A stretch of DNA of 64,000 bases from Liolophura sinensis. Taxonomy: Eukaryota; Mollusca; Polyplacophora; Chitonida; Chitonidae. Location of the stretch: NCBI RefSeq assembly GCF_032854445.1, contig NC_088298.1, forward strand, positions 13,319,504 through 13,383,503. Direction: 5' to 3'. Position numbers and translations under genes: made by a program. This document shows, one piece after another, positions 48,746-59,500 of the stretch. The stretch's first letter is position 1; each line of letters opens with the position of its first letter. The notes beneath the pieces were generated by a model. The model did not search any database. It was not told where the DNA came from and worked only from the letters and a program-made list of their open reading frames with translations.

Positions 48746-51060
48746 ATGAATTACGTAACCTCATAAAATTATGTTTATTACGTAAACTCGCAGAATTACG
48801 CTTACAAGAATCTGTACCTTCCAACAAGAGAACGGTAGGCCCAACTGACTGTAACTACCATATCAGCACGTGTTGTCAGTAGTAGTTACAATCAATTTTG
48901 CCTACGATTTTTTCGTGGAACAGCGTCCAGATGAAACACGTAAATTGAATTGATCGTAGGTGGTATGTTATTCAAGGGTCATGCCCCCTGTAACATGTCC
49001 CCCCCTCCCCACCCATCCCATCCCTATTACAACAGATCGCAGACAAAGTCCATTGGAATTTCACGTGTGTGTTGACACAAACCAGGTGTTGGTTACCTGT
49101 ACACGACCCAGGGGACACGGGGTTAACGGACAGTAGGAGCCCCAGGGTATGCTGGCAATGTGTGTATACATGTATATTAAAATGGGAACGACTGACACAG
49201 ACAACCTAAAGATATGTAGATGAGGATATCATACAACATCGACATATACTCTACATGTACACTGCATAAATATGAAAGGAAAGATTGTCTGTTGGTTTAC
49301 GAAGAGAAGGGGGTGGGGACTGTGACACAACATGCCTACCAAGTATATCGCGGGGGGGGGGGGAGTGGGGTAGTCGGATGTATATCTAAAGCCTCGTTCA
49401 GAAGATGTGATTTCTACCATCGTCTGGTCGAACTTAACAAGCACTATGAAAATAATACAAGGGCTATTTCGTAAGCCGCGTTTCAAATGCAAATTGTCGA
49501 ATTCTATAATCGAATGAAAAATCGCATGTCATATTTTTATTGGCCTGCTGGAATTCGATGGGTGAAAACGGCTTGGTTGTCGCAATGTAAAATACAGGAA
49601 GTTGTCACCTTGTCTTTAGAGACACATATATTCTCATGTTCGAATTATCAATAAACTGATTCAGTAGGGCGTATAGAGAGTCTCCAGTCAGGGCATCTAA
49701 CCCAGTCACAGAATAAACCTACTAACGCTGTTTTGAGATGTAACATTTTTGGCTGAATCAGAGGAGAAAAAGAGTAATAAGGGAGTCTCACATATGACCG
49801 GACTCAGGATTGAACTCGTGTCTTTTGCTTTCAAGGCGAACGATATACCGCTCTGTCACCGCACAGCACTTATCATGACAGGCGGAAGAACCCTCTTACA
49901 AAGAGGCATAAAATCCTCTCACTGGAGCGTTCCAGAAAACTGTAAGCTAGTCAGTAGAGACAAGCTAGATAAATTAGCCTCAACTGATCTGAAACAGATT
50001 TGAGTCATGATCAAACTGTATACACATTGTTTTTGTTACTTTAACTGCTTGCTGCTTGCTGGCTGTCTTGAGTTCTGTTTGGGTAATAGTAGGTTTAACT
50101 TTAAGGAATGAATTACTAAATGATACGAAGTTTAGTCTCCGATGCAAGATTTGCGCAAGAGTGACTTAATCAGATTGTGTGGTTATAGCAACAAAACAAG
50201 AGGCGATAACTCTATCTGCTAGACAACTGACTCATATCTATAGACCTTTGTACTAACACAGCTAGAGGCGGTAAATCCGTAACCTTCAAAAAGAATAACA
50301 CACGTTGGAGGAAACTAAAGTTGTTTACAGCTGATGGAGGTTTTTCTGTTGTTTGTTTTGCATGAAGCGCGATTTATTGCATTTTGAATATAATTATCAG
50401 TTGTTACTGTTCATTTTACTTTTACATAAATCTAGCGCTTTAATATTATATGTATATATATATATATATGTATGTATGTTTGCTTGGGGGTTACGTCGTA
50501 GAGATCAATTTGTCAATCATATGACGAAGAGACATTAGGTGTGTGTAATATATTGCGTCTTCTTCCGCCAAAGTGCTGCTGTCACTGGAGTATCATGCCG
50601 AGGACACCATACATGACACCCCACTACGTCACATTATACCGACACCTTGCCAACTAGTCCTGTTTCCTTGCTCTAACTTCTCGGTGCTGAATGCACGAGG
50701 CAGCAAGAACTACCATTTTTGAAAGTCTTTGAAACCCGACCAGGATTCTTTACTGTTATAAATTTCTTTTGTAACGCTGTGGCTGTTGATATCATAGAGA
50801 TTCGTCAAGCCCTTCCATTTATTTATTGTTATTATTGGTCATGCTCCCAATGTTAAAATAAGAAAGTAAGAGATATCAAATTTCTTTCGCTATCAAACGC
50901 AACCGAACACAGGCTAAATAAGAATTAACAACGGTAAATAGTCAGCTTAGATTAGCGTACCAGTACCGCATCTCAACTAGCTTCTGAAAGATTTAGTTAA
51001 CCTACGTGGTTTCGATCGCGACTCCTGTCAATTTTGCTTATCGGAGACAACGACAAACGT
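48746..51060. other. Intergenic, nothing recognised
   Basis: Contains a G-run near 49350 and a (TA)n tract near 50452-50468. A box-B-like segment (GGATTGAACTCGTGTC) at 49807 may be a SINE relic. No exon is supported. Confidence 0.5.
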
Positions 51061-51065
51061 TGAAT

Positions 51066-51292
51066 GGGGACAGGTATAATGGGTGGATGGGTAGGAATGA
51101 GCGGGTATATGGGTTTGAACGGGGATTGTGGATATGAATGAATACATGTTTGAATGAGTGGGGATACATGGGTAAGGTTGGGTGGGCTGGTTGGGGATGA
51201 GTTGGAATGAATGGGGATGACAGTGATTGGTGGGAATAAATGGGATAGCTGGGTATAGCTAGGGACAGCTGGGGATAGCTGGAATAAGTGTA
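51066..51292. repeat. Degenerate TGGGGATG-type repeat region
   Basis: Imperfect units rich in GGGGATG and GGGATAGCT over about 225 bases; the end has regular 10-base GGATAGCTGG spacing. Confidence 0.75.
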
Positions 51293-51580
51293 GTGGACGT
51301 CACTAACACCAGATTCATTTCTTTTCGCCAAGATTTAAGTTTAATTCATAGATGAGCCGCACTTATTCTTCCATGAATAGTGGAGTCAACTGGTGAGCGT
51401 TGCCAAATACCATAATTCGAACAGCGTCGCCAGCATGGTGTTTCAAGACTTCCCACTAAATGTTTGCTATTTCTCTATACAAGCTAAAATATGTCATCGA
51501 CTAAACAGGTAATCGTCTGAATCGCCATTCAAACATTCAATAGTCATGTAATCAATTAACCTAACAACCAACCAAGGGGG

Positions 51581-52268
51581 AAATCAACCAGCCAAGTAGC
51601 CGACAAATCAATCAGTCAAGTAGCCGGCAAGTCAATCCGTCACGTGGCCGACACGTCAATCCGTCAAGCAGCCGGCAAGTCAATAAGCAAGTCAATAAGC
51701 TAAGTAGTCGACAAGTCAACCAATCAAGTAGCCGACAAATCAATCAAGTAGCCGACAAGCCAATCAGTCCAGTAACCGTCTAGTCAACCAATCAAGTAGC
51801 CGACAAGTCAACCAATCAAGTAGTCGACAAGTCAACCAATCAAGTAGCAAACAAGTCAATCAATCAAGTAGCCGACAAATCAATCAATCAAGTAACCAAC
51901 AAGCCAATCAGTCCAGTAACCGGCAAGTCAACCAATCAAGTAGCCGACAAGTCAACCAATTAAGTAACCGAAGGTCAACCAATCAAGTAGCCGACAATTC
52001 AATCAATCAAGTAGCCGACAATTCAATCAATCAAGTAGCCGACAAGTCAATCAGTCAAGTAGCCGGCAATTCAATCAATCAAGTAGCCGACAAGTCAATC
52101 AATCAAGTAGCCGACAAGTCAGTCAATCCAGTAACCGACAAGTCAATCAGTCAAATAGCCGGCAAGTCAATCAGTCCAGTAGCCGATAAGTCAATCAATT
52201 AAGCAGCCGACAAGTGAATCAGTCCAGTAGCCGACAATCAATCAATCAAGTAGCCGACAAGTCAAACA
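51581..52268. repeat. 24-bp tandem array (~28 units)
   Basis: The unit is roughly CAAGTAGCCGAC then AAGTCAATCAAT, repeated over about 690 bases with substitutions and a few partial units. It lies midway between Wnt1 and Wnt6. There is no continuous reading frame. Confidence 0.95.
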
Positions 52269-52279
52269 GACACCTGAAG

Positions 52280-55200
52280 AACTCTTAGCTGATATATATG
52301 ATCAGCTAAATTTAAAAAAAATTCACCTGACTGAATATAAAGAACACAACACAGCTTAAATACTGTAAATCGTTAGTTTATATTTTCTAAAATGACAATA
52401 AACAAACAATAATCTCGTTTTGAACGAGAATTAAGCGTCCTGGTAAAAGGTTGGGCAGACTTCCTATAAAACATAACTCTGAAAAAAATCCTTGTTAGAA
52501 AAAGAAAATGCGAGAACTGTCGGGCCCCTTCTTTACACATACAACGGCAACACGTTCACGAACCATGACATCTATTCTGCTTAATGTTGTTGTGTGCATG
52601 AGGTCATGTGTCATAGCTTTTTAAAGATATCTTTGGATTTGTATGCTTAAAACAGCAGTGTAACGTTTTGCAACCTCGGACATTTGTTACAGTTGCGGTA
52701 CATGAGCAACGATGCCGTACTGATAGCGGTTTCAGCGATCCATATCAGCTAACACTGCAAGCCAAAATCTTATTTCTATTTGCAAAAACAATTTATATCA
52801 AAGAAGATTTGGATTGCCATTTTCCCTTTGAGCCAGATTAGTAGTACAGTTCAGTGTAATATTGTGACGTGAACTATTAAAACGCAATGAGTGACAGAAC
52901 ATCAGATGGACATGAAATCACCTTAAAACATCATTTTGATAACGACTTTTCATGTATAAACGACAGAGTTTCAAAAAGAACAGAATAATCAAATGCACAA
53001 CAGTGAAGTAAACTTTTATTTCATTATCTACGCCGTTCACATCTGCGTAGGATATTGCTAAACTTCAGGTATTCTTATCGGTGACACGAGTCTTTGGGCC
53101 ACTGTATTAAAGAAATTGATGTCCACAAATATATGAAATACACACAATGCGCAAAGGGGATTGGAAATAAAATATATTTGGTTTCGAGACAATTTCTACT
53201 TGAAACAAAGCCCAGCAGTCAATGTAAGAGTGCACTGGTATTTGAATCCTCTCTAGAGCTCTGTTAAATAAACCAAGATTTCTTTTCATGAAAATTAATT
53301 AAGTTTACAGATGCTATAAACCTATATGCATTTCTCACTATTGAAAGTTTGGCAATCTTTGTTTCATAATGTACAGAGGCCACTTTCACAAAGCGGCGTA
53401 GGCCTACGACATTTTTTATCGTACACTTGTCGGATGTTAACGTACCATGTCATATATGTGCGATATGTTACAAGTACAACATCTTCGTGAAAGTGGCCCC
53501 AGACCGCCGTTAAAAGCCCACAGTCTGAGTTTTGATTCATTATGACTGACACCTCTGTGACTGCATGATTGCTACAAACAAAGTTTTAAATATCAATAAA
53601 GAAATCTGCATTCAACGCCATTATGCAGATCATTTTATATGTAAAACAGAATCAGCATTATCTGTTCACCTTAGTTTGTTACTTACTGTGTTATTGTATA
53701 AGCATTGCGACGTTTCCTCCCTCTGCTGTATTCTGACATGTTTTCCAGAAAATGGCGAAATAGAAATTCTTACAATTAGCAGAAGATTGTGTGTTTGTTG
53801 TTGTTGTAATTTTCACCTCAAACTACTTACAATTTTAAGATCCTGCTTACTAGGAGGTTTTATGGAATCTTACAACTCATTTCAGAAATTTGTGTATGAA
53901 TTCATAATTTTTAAGACTTAAACAACACAATGTATGTATTATTGATTGTTACCGATGCAGTAACGGGTATTGATGCATTACAAGACAACACTGTTTTTCA
54001 GGTTTGATAAATCGGCGTCTTCTCAGAATTCTACTTTGCAGCCAACGTGTATGTGTGAGTTTGTTCCAAATTTCGGGCGGATTATTTTTACCTAAATTGG
54101 TGTTCTTGTGAGCCAGAAATCCGGGATGTCGGTGTACGTAAATCATGCAATACTTCAGTAATCAAACGCTTTGGTTTTCAGCGATACAAAAATGAGGTTT
54201 CTCAATTACGTTTCACAGTCAGCATAGTAAGAGAGTAATTGATTGATCAAGATTGCTTTTCACACGCATAAACCAATGATAGAGTTCTCAATTACTGCAG
54301 TCTAGTAAGGGGGCAATGCATTTTATCAGATTGTGAGAAGTCGGGGGGTTTTAAGTATTATGGCGTTAAACGAAAAAGAAAAGTTTTTCTCAGTTACTTT
54401 GCACTCAGACCAGAGAGTCAATTCACTTGTATTCCAGCCTGTAGTCAACAATGTATTAGTTAGTCCGTTCTCAAGTAGGCATATTGAAGACACAAAGATG
54501 ATAGCAAGGTATTTTCTGTATAAAAAATCAGGAGCTCTCAATTAGCGGGTCAAGTTCATTTGTACTTCAGCGTCTAGTAAAGGAGTCACGTACTTTCTAA
54601 GCTAACTTTGCTGAAATCATCTCAACTCGGAGTATATCTGTTGTAGATGCCAACACAGCGCCGTAATCATGACTTGGATTCCACGACCTCGTTCAGTGAT
54701 TTGCTGAGTAGTAGAGTGAATGATTGAGGTTTAATGTCACTTGGCTGTGCAAGGCTATAAATACATACCTGTACGGTAGTTCTTTCCAAGAAACTTGTAC
54801 ATCATTTATACATGAATCTTTAGATTGAGACACTTTGTGTCTTACTGGCCGAAGTAAACTCAGTAAATGTCTACTTTTAATGGAAATTGAAATAATTGCA
54901 CAACAAGCAGGAAGGTGGGCAGTTACATTACATCTGCCAGGAAGGGTTCAAGAGGTGATTATTATCAGTTGTGCATCGAAAGAACAGCTGTTAGATCTTC
55001 TGCCTAAGGAATTCTATCTTCTTCATTTCAAAGAAAAATATATTGAATTTAAAAAAAACTGGGTCGATTTCATACCTACATCAGCAGTAAAAATTAATTT
55101 ATTTGCATTGTAAGGATTTTATTGCTTGATAGCACAAGTAGAAAGAAGCGTATTGAAACCAGTATGTTAGTCTTTGGCGTGGTTTTACTCCACATATACA

Positions 55201-55990
55201 ACAATTACATTCCACGAATACACCAAACACATATTGCCTTGGAAGACAGGGTTCGCAATGCTATTCATGTATATTCAATATTCACAACCCTTTTGCCTCA
55301 CGAAATTCCGACTATTCGTGATTTGACATGTACAACACCAGCACAAAAGTCTGTATAGGGCAGTCTTGGCAGTATACAAGCATGAACTCCAAAAGACCAT
55401 CGAGAATGGAGATGACTCGCATTGATTATCGCCAAATGACAGCTTTCTTTAATACTAACAGTAAGTAATTCCTTCCTCAATTCTGAAGTCTTGTTCCTAT
55501 TTCTTTGCATTTTTGCAATTTTTTCTTTTGCCACACTTTTCAAACTCGTTGTGTCTCTTCTATACGCCAGCTTGACAGTACAACACTAATAAGTTAAGCA
55601 TTCAAGTTTTCTTTTTCAAAGCATTATGTAAAAACACGGATTGAACATGAGGTGGGCAGAATGCGTTGACCAATCACACTGAAGCAAACCTCTTACACTT
55701 AAGCGTTTAATTGGCTTCAGGCGGCCACCAGGCGGCGCATCAGAAAAGCGTCTAGCCATCGGCTTCATGACGTGACGCCATGCAACCATCTTTTGATTTC
55801 GCTGAGGATTCCGTCGGCCGATTTCACGCCATTTTTTGCAATTATGTAAGTTTTCTGCGGGTTCCCAGGCTGGTGCTCAAAATCTCATTTCACGACGAGA
55901 CACCTTGAAAAACAAAAGGCGGCCCAGTTGCCATTTCTCAATTTTCTATATTTCTCACAGTGTTCTCGAAAAACCGCTTGATAGCATCTG
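52280..55990. other. Downstream region of Wnt6
   Basis: AT-rich with no supported gene. It contains the 30-bp Wnt6 copy at 53836-53865 and loosely repeated CTCAATTAC motifs with AGTAAGGGGG- or AGTAAAGGAG-like segments at about 54198-54600. Candidate minus-strand poly(A) signals (TTTATT on plus) occur near 55098 and 55118, about 1 kb past the Wnt6 stop. Confidence 0.5.
53836..53865 (-). repeat. 30-bp near-exact copy of Wnt6 coding sequence
   Basis: Thirty bases match 56316-56345 (inside the Wnt6 terminal exon, encoding the IKPPSKQDL region) at 29 positions, in the same orientation. The single difference is 53852 A versus 56332 G. Similarity stops abruptly on both sides. It lies about 2.2 kb past the Wnt6 stop, in downstream or 3' UTR sequence. 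Confidence 0.85.
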
Positions 55991-55994
55991 TGTT

Positions 55995-56027
55995 ACAACA
56001 ACGACAACAGCAGCAGCAGCAGCAGCC
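55995..56027 (-). repeat. CTG/TTG trinucleotide tract just after Wnt6 stop
   Basis: On the plus strand this is CAACAACGACAACAG followed by CAG repeats; in the Wnt6 sense it is CTG repeats then TTG. It starts about 45 bases after the Wnt6 stop, so it should lie in the 3' UTR. Confidence 0.85.
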
Positions 56028-56071
56028 AAACATCACTTATCACGTGATCACGGTATCGCGTTTCGGTCTGA

Positions 56072-56534
56072 TCACAAGCACCGGTAAATGGTTTTTGTGG
56101 ACACACAAGTATTACAGATGACTTCACAGCACCAGAGAAAACGACACTGACAATTCTCCTTGACGGTCACCTGTGTCTTAGCAAAGCCTCTGTTACAGCA
56201 GAGTATATCACAACCCCCGACCCCCATAGACTTGGGGTCACACTCTCTCCGTGGGTCCCCAAGCTTCCGTTCCGACGGCTCGCTCGGCAAAAGTCAGGCG
56301 ACTGTTCGGAATAAATAAGATCCTGCTTACTGGGAGGTTTTATGGTTTCGCCGACTGGAATTAGTTCTTTGCCGTCGTTAGAGCCCCATGACTTTGGACG
56401 CTCCGTCAAATTTATCCTTCAACCGTAATCCTACGTCTCTGAAGACGGGCATTTTTACGCCAGCATGTCTTCAGCGTGCATGAGCCCGACAAGCCGTGAC
56501 ACTTGCACTCAGTGCGCATGTACTCTTTGACAGC
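56072..56534 (-). pseudogene. Wnt6: Wnt6 terminal exon with three one-base frameshifts
   Basis: 463 bases from acceptor TTTTGCAG to TGA. Read in three successive frames it gives [19 protein letters not shown] and TLKTCWRK; then [20 protein letters not shown]; then [17 protein letters not shown] and [12 protein letters not shown]; then [26 protein letters not shown] and a terminal CL. The breaks are an extra A in the run at 56452-56456, an extra G in the run at 56384-56387, and a missing base in the GA run at 56243-56249. Net change is +1; removing it leaves 462 bases (153 codons plus stop). The literal frame stops at 56412. Conserved CRFHWCC reads CRFLWCC. Sequencing error in short runs is the simplest explanation; an allele or locus in decay is the alternative. 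Confidence 0.85.
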
Positions 56535-59500
56535 CTGCAAAATAAGAACAAACATCAATGCAATATGGAAAATGATTTATGTAATGTACTTGTTATTTGT
56601 TAGCCAGTTAAAAGTTAAAACTTCCTTCACTCAAAAGTTTTATTTCAGGACGTCAGATATCAAACTGCTTAATGCTAGTGCATGTTCTTTATTGCATGCG
56701 CGTGACACAGACAGTATTTCAGGTTATTCGCGCAAAAATCGTCAATGTTTACAATAAATATATATACGATTACAAAGCTATAGACCTACACAAATACTGG
56801 GGGGGAAAAAGCATCTTCGTTCGAATAAACCCGAAAGCGCAATAGGATATTTTGGAATTCAGTTTTTTAGTTCTACTTGGTGATTTATATTTTTGGCTCA
56901 AGTTCATTTTGTAGATGCATACAACATAGGAGCCAAAGACTGGAGGGGAACGATTAGCCCTATCATTGAATATCAAAGTCATATTAAGGTTTAGGTAAAC
57001 CACCAGCCTTTTGTCAGGAAGGTGACAGACAGTCATGTCAAACGACATTAGACCAACTGCAAACAGAGACTTAAATGATTTAACCGTTGGCGAAGTATTT
57101 ATAATACGTGTTTTCATGCATAACAATTCTCCAGTTTTATATGAAGTTTATGCCATCTACATTGTTCACAGACTGGTAAACTAATAGGTTTACCCAACAT
57201 AGCCAACAATAGCATTCTTTTTTTGTGGATAAAGAATGAATGCTGTACTAAAAAACAAACACAGATGACTTTCATTTAGTGCCATGCTTGGCAGATTTGT
57301 TTGTGCGCGGTATAGACCTGCAAAATAGGTCTTCTTTCAACTGTTTTGAATTGGTACACAAGATTCATTCTAAGACATTGTATTAGATCACGTTAATGGA
57401 TGTTGAATGAAAACTTGGAATGTAACAGATTAGCGTCAAATGTACCAAGTCAGACACGCTGCTCCTTGTCCCTTTTAACACCGTGCCATGCAAAGTCTGG
57501 TACCAACTTATTTATCGCATATATTATTCAATATGCCTTAGGCGTTGTCAAAGTATTTTTATTTACCGGAAAAAATCTACTCGTCAAAAAGACATTCTTG
57601 CGTCGGTACATTAGAGCCTGGATGCGAAATTCCTGTACACGGGAGGTCTTTACGTTATGACCATTCATTATCCTGTTATTATAAAAGCTAGGAATTCTTT
57701 CTCTTATTTGTTACGCATCGTGCGACACGTACGTAACAGACGTTCCCATTGGTCTTCTATTCACCAGCAGAGCAAAAGAATGACAGCGTTAATAATGGAC
57801 CCTGACAATGTACTGCACGGCCCGCACTGGACTGCAAATGTAAGGGGGCCCTGTGTAGGGGCAGCGCGGATTCTAAGAAAAAAACTTTCATAACATGTAA
57901 CTTAAGAAAAAAACGAAAACAATATTGTAACAATATTGGAAACTAAACGTCAAGGACGTTTTTGCTGTATACATGTAGCCTTCAAAATATTACAATATCA
58001 AAATGAGTCCATACAGGGACTAACTGCCACGACTTCGTTGAAATTAAGAACATAGGACCAATTCCGAAAATGGGCAAAATCGGCCAAAGTTTTGTGGAAA
58101 ATGGACAAAAAGCCTGATCTTGTCATGATGAAACCATGAACCAAGTGTCAATACAACAGGATGATTTGTTATGAAAATAGTCCAGAAAACAGTTTCATGA
58201 CGGGTGGAGAGACGAGGAGTAAGCCTACAAAACCCTCCGGTACTGCTAAGGGGTTAGTAACATCTTGTTTTATAAAAATGCGAGTGAATTTCACTGGCAA
58301 ATGGTTCAGAAAACAAGCATGGAATCAGACATGCAACCACAGGTAGTGGAAACTTCTCTCTCTGCAACTCGCGTTTGTGCATATAATAATCACCAGGACA
58401 ATTGCAGGGAATACTGTTCTCCATTTGTATCAATATTGTGTTACGCACTTTGGTGAAGATGACACTTTATGGAGCGAACACAAGTTAATTTACTAAAACA
58501 GTGCATCCCAGGACAGTTGGTGCTTTTATCTGTATTATATGTCTGAAAGTTTATCGAGGTACAAAGCGCGGACCTCCAAGAAAGCCCAGTCACATTAACA
58601 TCAGGTTTGAATGCAACACTAAATCGCCAAGAATACCACGACTACGATATATACAATACAGGAGTCCTGCGCAATTCATCCACGTTTTACACGGTATTTT
58701 CTATTTCATTTCATATCTTAAAAGGCATACATTTTACACATTTCTTGCACCTATCTATGGGTGGCACAAGATATAAACAACCAGAATACGATAATATTAT
58801 GATTTTTATGTGTGATACTCTGCCTAGACCATACTTGTCTAGTGTCAAATAAAAAGTGTATTAATGAATATCGCTTGCTCCACCGGGTCCTATTCCCCTA
58901 TTCAACTATGAAATTCCTTCATGGTACATTTGGTTTATAAGGACGTATGATAGGGACAATACACAAACTCAAATTATTCCATATACATAAAAATGGTAGG
59001 CTACATTTTTCTGGACTGGGTGATTAATATGAAGTTTGTCTTACCTGTGTTTGTACACGCTAGGACGTGGCCTTATATAAAATTCCAGACTGACATTTAA
59101 TTTGAGGCTGATATAATTGAGAACTATTTATTTTATAACTATACGTTTATTTCAAAACGAGGTTTGTGATCAAAGGGGCTGATTTGAAAATAGGGTTTGT
59201 CATCACAGTGGTTGATTTAAAAATGGGGTTTCTGATTAGCTGCTGAATTAAAAATGAGTTTTGTGCTTGGTGGCAGATTTGAAACTGAGGTTTGTGATTT
59301 GTGGGTGATTTAAAAATGATGATTGTACTTTGTGGGTGATTTAAAAATGAGGATTGTACTTTGTGGCTGATTTAAAAATGAGGCTGAGATTATCAATCTG
59401 GCGTCATCTCTCGCTATGTTTTAGAATTTCAATTTAGCTCAGCACTGGCATCTAATTTTGGAAGCGGAGACGATCGCCTAAATACTAGTATGAGCTTGTG

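Noticed and set aside
51581-52268. CRISPR-like appearance of the regular 24-bp array
   Set aside because: The units are contiguous with no unique spacers, and the context is a eukaryotic intergenic region; it is a minisatellite.
54835-55113. 92-residue plus-strand frame with plausible amino-acid composition
   Set aside because: No ATG start of good context, no homology recognised, no splice structure; it may be a mobile-element relic but cannot be supported.
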